A stretch of DNA of 64,000 bases, from positions 22,787,746 through 22,851,745 of the forward strand of contig OX940872.1 of assembly GCA_954871525.1 (NCBI GenBank), given 5' to 3'. The translations under genes were made by a program, and so were the position numbers. This DNA comes from Parietaria judaica (lineage: Eukaryota; Streptophyta; Magnoliopsida; Rosales; Urticaceae). The notes under the pieces are model-generated. The model did not search any database. It saw nothing but the letters and a program-made list of their open reading frames with translations, and was not told the DNA's origin. Every line of letters begins with the position of its first letter. The stretch's first letter is position 1. Shown one piece after another: positions 48,504 through 60,520 of this stretch.

Positions 48504-49499
48504 GTCACTCTTAACCATTCTATCATCTCTCTCAAGTTTGGGCAATTGAAAACTTAGCTTTAAGTTTTTTAATCATTTTTTTATTAATTTTTATGTTCCT
48601 TGTTACACTCATTGGTAATTATATAATGTATGAATGTGATAGCTTGATGATATTTTTTTAGCACAATCATTGATGGGCCCACTTCATCTGCCCTACATAA
48701 GCCTTATTTATTCTACTAGCCCCAAAAAAATTATAAATAAATAAGTGCATGAATATTAAAAGCCTGTTGATTTATATTCAATAATATATAGACCCCTTCA
48801 AATCACATGTAACTCATAATCATGACACTCTTTAGTTGTCAATTATTTTTAATAATGTGACCTAAACCTCAATGTATAGCTACACAAATAAATAAAATTA
48901 ATTTTTTTATATGAAAATCCTTGGCTTGAAGGGATTTAAACAAGAATCCAAGCCCTTAACAGTCCCAAACAGATGAGCTCTAATGTTAAAGGGACAAAGA
49001 CAGCCATCATTTCATACCCAGCTCTTCTTTATCAAACACCTTTATGTCCTCATCACTCATCATCTACATGATTTAACCAAGTTTTTATCAAAATTAAAAA
49101 GAAGAAAAAAAAAAGGAAAATTATTGTAGAGACACCAACTTTGTTCTTATTGATGCAAACAAAACAAGTATATTCTTCTTTACTAACTAGACCACTTTTG
49201 AATTGGTACACCTTCTCATCAAGGCTTGTGAGCTCTTGAGATCATCTCATCATCAATTCACATCTTTTGAGTGACTTTGAATAGGAAAGAATTAAAAATT
49301 AAAAAAATTAAAAATTGTTAAATATCAACTTTGATTCTCTCATGTGATATGTTTGCTTAGCTCACCAACTAACATCAATCCAATTAGCACATAGTTAAAT
49401 ATGTTATCTTTGAGCCCCTATCATCAAGCCTAGATAATGTAGGCATTAACAAGGTAAAGCAAAGCAAAACATAACATATCATATACATTTTTATTTTTA

Positions 49500-49505
49500 T
49501 TATTA

Positions 49506-49546
<41 letters not shown>
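49500..49546. repeat. (ATT)n microsatellite
   Basis: About fifteen TTA/ATT units with one interruption, ending in a TA run. Confidence 0.9.
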
Positions 49547-49553
<7 letters not shown>

Positions 49554-51399
49554 TTATTCATTAAGAATGGGGTTAAGAGGTGAGAAAGATGTTGACTAGA
49601 TTGTTAGAAAAATTAAGGGTTTGGTAGGCCAACAATAGGGGTCTTGTGTGGGAAGAAAGAGTAATGGCAATAAAGTATGACATTTGCTTTCTATTTTGGT
49701 TTCAGTGGTTACAAAGTAGATAGGTTTTCCATAGTAGGGTAGCTTCTCATAGTGTGGTCTTTTTTGTTTAAATGACATCCTCAAACCATTAAAGCAATTT
49801 TTCCAAAGTTATCTTATGAGTGTTCAACACATCCACTTGTATAAAAGAAATTAGCTTGAAGTTAGTATTAGACAAGTTTCTAGGAATTATTGTTTGGACA
49901 TTGATAAATATAACATGCACAATATAAGTAAATTAAGATATATTTGCGGCATAATTACTTATATAAACAATATATATAAACAATTAGGTGATAGAAGCAA
50001 TGTAGCATCACTTCTTCTTTTGTTGCGGCGTATATTTCTACTTGTCACGAGGGTTACCCGTATATACCTAATTGGAAACTTATTATTTTTTAGTAATTAA
50101 GTCTTTGTGCCGAAAATATTTTTGAATCTAATCAACGAGGAAGCCCCTCTTTTCTTCTTCTATGCCCTATTGCCCTTCAACCTTGTACCTTTTATTGGTT
50201 TTTGTTTTATTGCTAGTAATGTTTAGTGGATCCATGGCTTTATTACTATAAACTTGCTAATGTTTTAACCTTTCACAAAAATGTACAATTGCATATATTA
50301 TTAAGAGTAGGTGAAAAATCTATGAATTCACCAATGATGTATAATATGGCCATTAGCAAAATGACAATGCTATATAGTATATACAGCAATACCCTCTCTA
50401 CAAAAGATAAATTCATGTTGTCCTCTTCACTTTAATTTTAATCATGATCTCCATAAAATAGGGTTTCTTTCTATTTTTTTCATTTGTGGGGAAAGTCAGC
50501 CATATAATAACAACCCTACCACAAAATCCATATTCATGTAGCTTTTGAATGAACAAATCCCCATTACTAATAATTTGAGGAGAAAATCCTAGTGGTCAAT
50601 AAATACTCTCTTACCTATCATCATTTCAACAAATTAAGGAGCTATGTAAAGTTTCCACATAAGCTCTTTAATTGAATTCCACCCAAAAGACCAAGAAAAA
50701 AAAATCTTGAAATTCAATGAAACATTCTTGATAGTTGATGGAGCATTCTAAACTACCTTGTTGAAGTAAAAAAGGAGAGCATAATATGGTTGAATATAGA
50801 ACTATAGATTAAAAAATATATACAACTTAGATGACATTGTCACAAATTTTGGGCTAATAATAAATTAATCATATGATAAGAAGTGTAAACATAAATATGA
50901 ATTAGTGGTTCCACAACATTATTGCAAGGTTTCTGTGCAAGGAATTGACCTCTCATCTACCAAAGAAATATAACACATAGAAATTAGGCCCACTTTCATA
51001 AACCTCTTTCAACGGTTGTGACTTGGATAGAAAATGACTCTTAGCTACTTTACTCTCATCTCATTCTATGCCCCACTCTTTTTTTACCACTTAGATTGAC
51101 ATTAGATTAGTCCTATAATTAAAAATCCGGAGTCCGGGGTACCGGATTCTTGATTTAGAATTTTTATAAACAAAAATTTTGTCCTAGTTTTCATTAAAAA
51201 AATACCGTTTCTTCTTTAGTGTTTTTGATGTACAACCAATTAATCCGGACAATCTAGATTACATAACTGTTTAAGAAATTCATTTTTTTAATCTATTTCA
51301 ATTCCAATCCCAATTTCAGTTATTTTCATAGAATTGAAATACCCAATTTGAGGTTTATTCAGAATTATGTAAAAGAGAATCCGAATTACCAGTCTCCCG

Positions 51400-51990
51400 C
51401 ATTTACATTTACATGGTTAATTAGAATATGAAGTTTCTCAGGCTCTATACCCTGACTTTGTTCTGCTTATTGCAATCAAAATTTAGTTTTGATTGCTCTG
51501 ATTTCACCACCTGATTTTGGGGTGATTATGCTCTTTAATCAATACAAAGAGCATGTGACTATCATCAATTAACAAAATTTCTATTTTTTCGGTTTGGCTT
51601 ATTACTTTGCCTTCAACAAATCAAAATTCACTGATTCATACATATTTTACTTGAAGGTAACTACTTTTAACTTCTCGGAATTTCATAACTGTTGGAAAGT
51701 TGATTTTTTTTTCTCCGAAACTCAAATATCCAATTCTGAATTACCGATTCATCACATTTACACAATTAATTAGAATATGACGCTTCTCTTGCTCAAAACC
51801 CTAACCTTGTCATTGATATGGTTTCACCACCTGGTTTTGGGGGTGATTATGCTCTTTGATCACACAAAGAGCATGTAACTATCATCAATCAACACAAGTT
51901 TCAATTTTGATTTAGCTTATTACCATGCCTTCAACATATCACATTCACTCACACCCATGTTACCTTTAGTTGTAGGTACTGATTTTTAAC
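51400..51990. repeat. Diverged noncoding duplication with a conserved hairpin
   Basis: Blocks 51499-51583 and 51820-51903 share TTTCACCACCTG, TTTTGGGGTGATTATG and GAGCATGTRACTATCATCAA. Each contains the inverted repeat ATGCTCTTT...AAAGAGCAT with an 8-9 base loop (51528-51554 and 51849-51874). Upstream and downstream text is also loosely shared (TTAATTAGAATATGA, GCCTTCAACAWATCA). Confidence 0.75.
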
Positions 51991-53471
51991 TTCTTGATAT
52001 TATTTTTCACTAGAGCCCACATCAGTGACACCCACAAGCTCAGAATTACATTTTCAATACCCAATAATTATTTACAACTATTAAAAAAAATCATGGGACC
52101 ACTTTTCTTTATTTTATTCTCCCATTTTTGTAGAGCTCATTTGACATCATTGTGTATGAAAATGTGTCCATAGGGAATAAAAACAGTTCAGCTCAAAACC
52201 TACCCTGAGTATTGTTTGTGCAATAGCAGACCATTTGGTAATCAAAAGAAAAGCCAGCTCACTTGGGTAGTTTTCAAGGGAATTAAATTGTTAAGTACAT
52301 GAATCATGAATCATGAGAAAATATGAGCAAAAATAGAAAAAAAGAAAAGGAAAATAGGATTAGGGTTCACTCATCAATCATAATATTGGATAATCATAAA
52401 CAAAAATGTCTCTGTTGGAATTATGAGTGTAGGGCCTAAGCTCATGCATTATCCTAAAGTATATGACCAAACAATTAAAATCTTAAATCTGCTATTTTTC
52501 CTTTAATTAAGTTATATCCAATGGCCCAATCCTATAAATGTGGAGAAAAAAATATTTTTCCTTAAGTTATAGCCAAACTCATTATTAATCTTTTTTAGAA
52601 AGCCAAAATCAGAGCTCTGGATTCCGAGTTTTGTAATTACAAGACTAGGTATATGCAAGATTCAACTGACTAATAACCGATTGATGGTCTAAATTTATAG
52701 TTTGACCGACGCTTTAGGGGTTAACCAATGGATAAAATGTAGGTTTATAGAAGTCGATATATGTTTGTGTTGATCAGAGTTCCAGATTAATCTATACCGA
52801 TGAGTGGTACGTAAAATAATAACATTTACAAATAAAAAGAATTAAAAAACTATGATACTTCTGATTTTTTTTTCTTTAAAAAAGAACTCTATATATTTTT
52901 AAAATTAAAATTAAAATTATTCAAATCTAATCAGTTTCGGTCATCTTAACCGTTTCCGATTGCCGGAAATATTCGGGGCAACCCGGCGACTACTAGAAGT
53001 CTAGAACACTGGTTATAACTTATAAAAGCAACTTCCAAAAGGCAACAGCAACCATGTTCCCCACCCCCAAAGCTTTAAAGAGACAATGATGAGCATCAAA
53101 GAACAAAAATTCAATTATTTTCTTCATAAAAATAACTCCAATAAAGTGATAAAAGTCTAAAATACCAATAAAATGGTCAATAAATGAAATGCATAAATTA
53201 AAGATGAAATAACATAGGTCATTATTTTTTTAGTTTCACTAATTCTTTTGCATTTGGCTTTTCACAACCTAAAGCAAAAATAAAAGTGAAAGTTAAAAAA
53301 AGCAAAATTTGACAATTACTTAGGTCCCAGTTAAATGTTTGGGAAAAAAGTAGATACTGTTTCTGATTTCTTGAAAAAATTGGTCCTTTCTTACTTTACT
53401 TAATAGACAATACAGGTATTTTGTTTGGTACTTTATTTTATTTATCTTCATATTACTTTACATATTCGAAA

Positions 53472-53931
53472 GGAAGCTTGAGAAAATAACTTAAAAAAAA
53501 CACCATAATTAAACTTTTGAACATATTTAAAAAAAAAAATCAATGTTTCTAAACTTTGTCCAATTTCAAACAATTTTACCCCTGATTAATTAACTCATAA
53601 ACTGTCCCTAATTATCAAAAATTGTCCCCCAAATCTAAATTACTGTCCCCAAATTCTGAAGAAATTGTCCCAAAATGGGACAATTTCAAAAACTGACCCT
53701 AAATTACCAAAAATTGTCCCCTAAATTTACCAAAAATTGTCCCCTAAATTTAAATTACTGTCCCCAAGGATCATAAGAAACTGTCCCAAGAATGTTAATT
53801 GTACAACCTCCCCAATGTTAATCAGGGGTAAAATCGTCTGAAATTGGGCAAAGTTTAGAAACATTGATTTTTTTAAATGTGTTCAAAAGTTCAATTATAG
53901 TGTTTTTTTTAGTCATTTTCTCAAGTTTCCC
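53472..53931. mobile_element. MULE-like foldback element with periodic ATTGTCCC motifs
   Basis: The inverted arms are about 120 bp. The left reads GAAGCTTGAGAAAAT ... TCAATGTTTCTAAACTTTG ... TTTTACCCCTGATTA, and the right is the inverted copy ending in CTCAAGTTTCCC. A 9-10 bp duplication TATTCGAAAG lies on both sides (53463-53472 and 53932-53941). The interior repeats ATTGTCCC or CTGTCCC at least ten times. There is no coding region. Confidence 0.85.
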
Positions 53932-53941
53932 TATTCGAAAG

Positions 53942-54487
53942 TAATTTTCACTCATGAAATAAAAATAAAAAGGTACCGTACATCATATTGCTCTTATGAA
54001 GAGCAAGTACAATGATTTTTTTTCCTTCATATAAGCTAATAATTTATGCATTTGAGACTAAAATTAAAAAAAAAAAAAAAGGTATTTCTGTGCAATAAAT
54101 ATAAAGTGTTGTGTTGTGTTATTATTTTTATATTATATTTTATAGGTATTTTATTATTATTATCATTATTCTATAACTGAATAAATAACATGCATACCAA
54201 TGCCATATTAAGTGGAGTTTTCATGGTACTTGAAAAATCTTTGCATTCCCAATAAATATGTTTTACAATGTACCCACATTCCTCAACTCCAAGAGCTACA
54301 TTGATTTACACATAAATAAGCCCCAAACCCAAAATATTCAAACTAAAGATCTTCAATTTCAATATAAATTACATATTGCAACATCAATTCTATATAAATA
54401 AATATATATATATATATATATATATATTAGTTATAAGCTTTTCCATGTATATCATACTTTTACCACAAATTATATATTGCAACATCA

Positions 54488-54525
<38 letters not shown>

Positions 54526-55286
54526 CTTTATGAAGCCAATTTCATGTTTGCTTGTTTTGCTGATTTGAATTTCAACTTAGCAAAGCTATTCCCAAAGCCG
54601 GAGTTTTAGTTTTTTTATTTTACATCTTTGAAAATGCCGGAACTATTAATATTGGTTTTTATTTTTTCAGCCGGATATTTTATACTTTATATAATTAAAT
54701 TTGAAATATAAAATGTATTTTAAAGACTTTTAGATGATTTTAAAAAATGTCAATTTGAGACTATTAAATTAACTTCTAAGCATGATTCCTTTAAATAAAA
54801 AATAAAATTTAATTCACTTAATTGCATAAATAATTAGGAAAAAGGTTACAATGGGAAGTATGGAAAGGAATCATCCTGATGAGACAACTCATTAGAAAAT
54901 GAGACCCTTCTCTTATTAACAAATGAGAAAATGTATTTATTTAACTCTTTAAGAATCCATCACAGTTAAATCAAATAATTAGATATTATAGCGGCATAAG
55001 TACCAATATTTTTGCAAGCAGTAAAACAGATACTTAATTTGTATAAAAAAAAGTAAAAATATTTTGATATTATATATAAAATAAAATATGTACCTTACCA
55101 CGTTCTTTTGGTACTTATTTTATGTATAATCTCAATAGTATTCGTTCTTTGTGCGACAATATATATATATATAATATATATTCGTCATTACAGTTTAAAA
55201 AAGTACTGGTATTAGTGCCACCAATATCTCAAATAATTAAAGGACGCTGAAAAAAAAAAAAAAACAAACAAACCTTGACTAGTTAG
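53942..55286. other. AT-rich intergenic DNA with duplicated TA microsatellite
   Basis: TATTGCAACATCAATTCTAT occurs twice (about 54375 and 54475), each time followed by a long TA run (54402-54428 and 54492-54522), so a roughly 100-bp segment has duplicated. No gene is seen. Confidence 0.6.
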
Positions 55287-56740
55287 TGTAGAATAATGTA
55301 TAGTTAATGTTTTCTCTTTGTGGTACTTTTGCAACAATTATATTTCTTGTAATTAGGGTTGTAAATACCCAATTCCATCAATGAGAAAATCACTTTTCCC
55401 AATCTGATTTTCACATGGTATCAGAGCCACAAAGGGAAAAGTCAAAACCCTAACTTCTCAATCTTCCGCCGCCGCTCCTCTCGTCGGACTTTCATCTCCG
55501 GCGACCTCTTCCGGTGCGTGGTTAACTCTCGAGAAGTATCTATATCCGCTGCATCTCGATCTCAGTCAAAGATCGATCTCAGATCAAAATATCAGCCACG
55601 CTGCCTCTTCACCATCGTGCTCTGCTAGCTCACGATTCTTCCAACCAGCGAGCTATCTCTTCTCCGGCGACGTTTCCTTCCTCAGGCGAACTCCAGTTCC
55701 GGGCTGCAACGAGTCCGACCATTGTCTCCGGCGACCTTGCTCGCTGCTCCTTCACCGTCGTGCGGTACCCGAAGCCCAGATCTGCGAAGCTCCTCTCCTC
55801 AGCTCGAGCCCAGTCCAGATCCGAGCATCTCCAGCGCCTGCTCATCTCCGCGCGACCCTGCTGCTCCAATCGTCACCTCCGCGCGACAGCATCTCCGGCG
55901 CGACCTGCATCTCTCCCTCGAGCTTGCCATCTCAAGCTTCTCGGCAAAACTCCGTTCTGGTCGGCGAAGCTCAGGCGAACTCTCCTCCGCGCGTGTTTTT
56001 CCGGCGACCGCTCTGCTCTTCCGCCGAGCTCCGACGAAGAACAAGTCTGCGTGCGAGGTTCCTCCCGAGCTCCTCTCTGCTTGCGAATATTCAAAGGGAG
56101 GGTATTTTTGGAATTTCCTAGGGAGGTGGGCCCACGTGCAAATAGCAAAGGAGACAGGTCTTTTTTTTTGTCTCTTATCTGCATGTTCCAACACTATTTT
56201 AGTGTTCCAACACCAAAATTTCCGAATTTTTCCTCTGTGTGTTCCAACACCGTTTTGCTGTCCCAACACACAGCAGTTTCGAAAATTATTCTGTGTCCCT
56301 GCGCGAAACTTCGTGTGCTCACATCCAGAAAATTAATTTTTTCTCGGCTAATTCCTTCTGTTTAGTATCCGATTAAATATGTCTTCCTCGACTGAAAGAG
56401 TTGCTTCCGTCCATGATCAAACTTCAATGACCAATCATAAATTCAATGGCAAGAATTATCTTCAATGGTCTAAATCCATATTCATGTTTGTGAGCGGAAG
56501 AGATAAAGGCGGACATCTCACTGGTGAGCCCCCCATGCCCGATTCCAAGGATCCAAAATACATGTCATGGAAGAACTCCGACTATCTTGTCATGTCATGG
56601 CTCACCAACTCAATGACAGATAAGTTCAGTTCGAAGTTTCTTCTTTATGATACTGCCAAGGAAGTTTCTTCTTGTAATTAGGGTTGTAAATACCCAATTC
56701 CATCAATGAGAAAATCACTTTTCCCAATCTGATTTTCACA
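55287..56740 (+). mobile_element. Collapsed Copia retrotransposon derivative
   Basis: The left LTR is short, about 129 bp (55287-55415), starting TGTAGAATAATG and ending GATTTTCACA. It is followed directly by the primer-binding site TGGTATCAGAGCC (55416-55428). A long leader (to 56378) and the first 97 or so codons of a Copia gag follow. The gag then jumps into the last ~73 bp of the LTR (56668-56740), identical to the left copy. All pol and the start of the right LTR are gone. Flanks share TTAG, an imperfect target duplication. Confidence 0.8.
56379..56681 (+). pseudogene. Copia gag N-terminal fragment
   Basis: It begins MSSSTERVASVHDQ and contains the conserved gag pattern FNGKNYLQWSKSIFMFVSGR, YMSWKNSDYLVMSWLTNSM and DTAKEV. 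The normal continuation is lost at the deletion junction, and translation enters LTR sequence and stops. Confidence 0.85.
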
Positions 56741-57087
56741 TTTAGTTTTAGCTGTCTCCTTTATTATATTTAAATTTATCTCATTTTCACTTAGAGACAA
56801 ATTCTTAGCATAAATGTACACTAAAATTGCCCACTAAATTACAAGTTTGATGTCGTTATTATGATTTGAGAAAAAATGGGTAGACATGCGTGCAATTGAA
56901 GACTCTTTTTGCTCATTGTAGATGTTGATTTCAAACATCTTTTACCATATAGTAAATATTTTTATTTACTTTATTCAATTACTATTTATTACTTTTGCCT
57001 CTTTTCGATTTGTCCTTTTGGCGAGTGATGGTCCAACTCGTCGACTGTTCAGCTCATCACAAAATGGACTCACTACATTATTGCATA

Positions 57088-57126
<39 letters not shown>

Positions 57127-59619
57127 AAAAAAATTAAGAATTGGGGCAATTTTTAATTATTTGCAAATGTGATCGATAGGAATGAAGAAAATAATCAGAA
57201 TTTCTTCTTTTTGCACCATCATCATTGAGAATTTCTAATGGACCAGTCAAAATTTAAATAATAATCCAATTGTAACGCTCGATCTATATTCAATCCGATC
57301 CGACATAATTGTCCGTCTCGTAAAAGGCTTTATATTATTAAGAAAGAATATGTAAGTTTTCTTATATAATAATAATATTTCGATATTAATTGAATATTGT
57401 TAGACTGCCTAATTATATCGACTTCATTTATTTAATTAAGAATTTCAACACACAGAAATGTAAAAAAAAAAAAATCCAAAGTATTATAGTCAAGAAGTGT
57501 TAAATATAGACTATAATTTAAATAGAGCGGATCAACGGCGAATAACTCCATCCAAGGTGATTCCGGGATTCGGGAGATCCACTATAATTTTACGAAACTT
57601 GCTAGAAACCGTAAAAAAATTACGGGACCTAAAAAAAGTCTAAGAAAGGTCTGGCACTTCGCGTTCCCACAAATTTCGGATTCATAATTTTATTATGCCA
57701 ATGAATCACGAAAAGACTTTTAAGGATTGAAAATACAAATTAAATAGTTACTAAACAATGAATTAATTATAACTTATGCCAAATGATACTTGATTTGATA
57801 TAATGGAAAAGAAATCCAAGATATAAAAGCAATGCAAATTTTGCTCCCCATAAAGGAAACGAATTGATTATGTGTGCACTAATAACATTGAAATGCGCTT
57901 TAGCAGTACACGAATTAATTATGCGTGTACTAACATTATATTATAAGACAAAAATAATTTATTAAAATCATTAAATCAACATATCATTATTCGAAATCAT
58001 GAATATCAATTTTTTTCCCTTAAAAGATCAACTTGTTTGAATGAATATTTTTTATATTCATAGCTCAAAGAGACAAAAGAAAGGGGCAAAATTGACGATG
58101 ATTTGGTGAACATCTTTTGTTTTTATTTTTTTTATTGATTTTTTTTATTAGAGACTTCTTTTTTATTGATCATAGTTGTGCAGTAGTTCTGCAGTTTTGG
58201 TCAGCAAAAGAATAAACAAAATCTAACGAATTTTTTTAGTGCCCTTGTGAATTCCAAAATTTAAACAAGCTTTATGAGATATTCAAATTTTAAGAAGGTA
58301 TTTGATGGTAATTTAGTGATAAATACTATATAATATATACAAAAATATATATTTACAAATCTAAATATATTTTTTAGAAAAACTTATTGGATCCAATAAT
58401 ATTTCTATTAAAATTTATGTGTGTAAATGGTCATTCTACATGAATACGAATTAGTAGAGTTGTCCAGATAAGGTATTAAATTTTGTGATTTTTTGTAGAA
58501 AAACCAATTGATTTTCATTTTGCGGAGGTATGCGAAACAAAAACCTCATCGTTTCGCTGTCGTTTTAAAATTATATTTTTTCTTCAGATTATCCGTCGAA
58601 AACCCCATCGACATGCGGTATATCTATGGAAAAAGCGCGGTATTATGGCATGCAGCATGCCCTTTTTTTCGATTCGCCCATCGGCCAAATAATATATCCG
58701 TAAAATGAAGAATGCATAACGACATCGGCAAGCGACATTTTAAACTTTTGGTCCAGCTACCGTTATTTTGGTGTGGTTTCCGTGCTCTAGTGTTAAATAA
58801 AATGAAAGAGTAGATAAAATCTTTAAAAATATATTTAATGATAATTATGAAAATTTATATATATTATTTATTACTCTAATTAATTCCACTAAAATAAATA
58901 AACTTTCAAATTATCTCCAAAATTTAAAAAATAAATAAGTTCATTTAATTGAATTGAAAAATTGTTGCTGCACTAATATAACAAAAGAAATATATTTTTT
59001 CTTCTTTTCATTGAAATAATTACCACACATACTCCTTAAAAAAAGGACACTAATTTCAAGTTCCAACTACCCATATTTCTTATAATTTCATTGTGTACAA
59101 TTGTGGAAATGTATAGCTTATCATTCAAAAATTTACATAAAAACACAATTTATATGGAATTTAAGTAGTTTATCTAACTTATATTTTTTATTTACAGTTC
59201 AACAAATGATTATTAAATAGTTTAAAAAGTTATTCTAACCTAAATACGTATTAATACTACTATAATACCCTTACCTATACATCAGGAAAAATAGTTCACT
59301 GGATTTTGTCTTATTAGTTATTTAGTTAAGTTGACCAAACATAGATCACAGGCATTGACTAATCTAAGCGTTCAATTAAATCTTTCATTAATTAATACTT
59401 GTATGGTATGATATCATTAATATTATATTTAATCTGAATTTATTTGGTGAAATAATATGACTCGACTAATTAACTGACATTTGAAGATCTTTATATGATA
59501 TCAAGTTTTTTTTTAAGCTCTCATTCACATTGTTTGACCGTATAATAATGATAATAATAATAAAAATAATATTACAAATATATGCGTTATATATATATAT
59601 TTATATGCATTTTTGCATG
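56741..59619. other. AT-rich intergenic DNA
   Basis: No host gene is seen. A TA microsatellite lies at about 57094-57123. At 57273 TGTAACGCTCGATC, and at about 57560 GATTCCGGGATTCGGGAGAT, look like pieces of a Ty3-type LTR, but borders are not visible. At 58590-58670 is a relic related to the repeats at 38655-39005. Confidence 0.45.
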
Positions 59620-59626
59620 ATGGAGC

Positions 59627-59840
59627 ATGGTTCGAATTTTCGACGATAATCGTCGATAATCGTCGATTTTCGGTCTTTCGGTAGTTACCGGTAAGTTGCC
59701 GGCTGTAATGCTTATCATTTTTATATACTTTTCGACGATTTTCGAGGTTTTCGATAAAACTTTTTCCAACCGATTTTCGTTAAAATTAGTGTAAAAAAAG
59801 GGACTTTTCGGTAAAAAAAAAAATCGGCAAAAATAATTAT
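59627..59840. repeat. Terminal fragment of the hAT family seen at 60736-62366
   Basis: CATGGTTCGAATTTTCG is followed by repeated CGATAATCGTCGATAATCGT and GGTAGTTACCGGTAAGTTGC, as in the right end of the nested element. Only one end is recognisable. Confidence 0.6.
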
Positions 59841-59865
59841 ACTTGCACAAGAGCAACTCACCTCA

Positions 59866-59972
59866 CCCCGCCCCGCCCCGCCCCGCCTCGTCACGTCACG
59901 TCACGTCACGTCACGTCACGTCACGTCATGTCCGTCCGGACGGACGGACGGACGGCGGCGGCGGCGCGCGCG
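59866..59972. repeat. Composite GC-rich microsatellite
   Basis: Consecutive pure blocks: (CCCCG)n at 59866-59886, (TCACG)7 plus TCATG at 59891-59930, (CGGA)n at about 59938-59953, (CGG)n at about 59953-59965 and a CG run to 59972. The TCACG block holds seven ACGTCA hexamers (TGACGT on the other strand) at 5-bp spacing. Confidence 0.9.
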
Positions 59973-60051
59973 TGTGGTGGTGTAACATTTGTGTGAGTCC
60001 TCCCCCATCCACAAAATCCTATGACCCAAAGGGCCCAAGCCCTTGTCCCTA

Positions 60052-60084
60052 ATATAGGTACTCCATCAGATGGAGTACCTATAT
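60052..60084. repeat. Near-perfect 33-bp palindrome
   Basis: The 16-base arms ATATAGGTACTCCATC and GATGGAGTACCTATAT flank a single A at 60068. It lies 80 bp after the GC-rich microsatellite in otherwise AT-rich DNA. Confidence 0.95.
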
Positions 60085-60520
60085 ATACTGCATGGTTTCG
60101 TTTTGGTGTTCTCTCACAAATAGGGACATATGCCCATGGTAGGTATTCAACTATGGAAGCGATTTAAAATTTTAAAAGTTTAATTAATAATTATATACGT
60201 ATGACAATCATCAAGAAAAGCCGAGAGAGTAATAAAAAAATATGTTGTGCAATTCGGCTCGCTTAAGCAGGGAGATGCGTTGATAAGAATGTACTGTTGA
60301 AGAAGGTTTAAAAAATGATTGCTACTAATTTTGTCAACAAAATGCATATTTTTTGGTAGCTTGTTTATAGAAACTCCAAAGTTAAATATGTGGCTTAAGA
60401 GAATATTATGATAAGTTCTCTTCTGATTTTTTTTAAAGTGTGCGAGTGAGGATAAAGCGCGCGGAAAAGAGGACAATCGTCAATCGATAAATCACGACCG
60501 GAACGTTACAATATCATATA

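Larger units (their letters stand above)
48512..53462. other. Gene-poor AT-rich block
   Basis: No host coding exon was recognised in about 5 kb. The contents are mostly AT-rich unique-looking DNA, an (ATT)n microsatellite and the duplicated hairpin segments listed separately. Confidence 0.5.

Noticed and set aside
48149..48535. 121-codon frames on both strands at the hAT MITE
   Set aside because: They are created by the GC-rich MITE and its GA run, and cross its ends.
55722..56336. A 204-codon plus-strand open frame and overlapping frames in the leader of the collapsed Copia element
   Set aside because: It is Ser/Arg/Pro-rich, overlaps other long frames on both strands, and lies between the primer-binding site and gag. 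It is best explained as GC-rich leader sequence.
57273..57650. A Ty3-type LTR starting TGTAACGCTCG
   Set aside because: The start and a CCGGGATTCGGGAG motif are suggestive, but I found no partner, no target duplication and no clear end.
59843..60052. 69-codon frame with repeated HVTSR units
   Set aside because: It is simply translation of the TCACG/CGGA microsatellite.
60180..60476. 98-codon minus-strand frame
   Set aside because: No recognisable motif, AT-rich composition and no promoter or splice context; likely chance.
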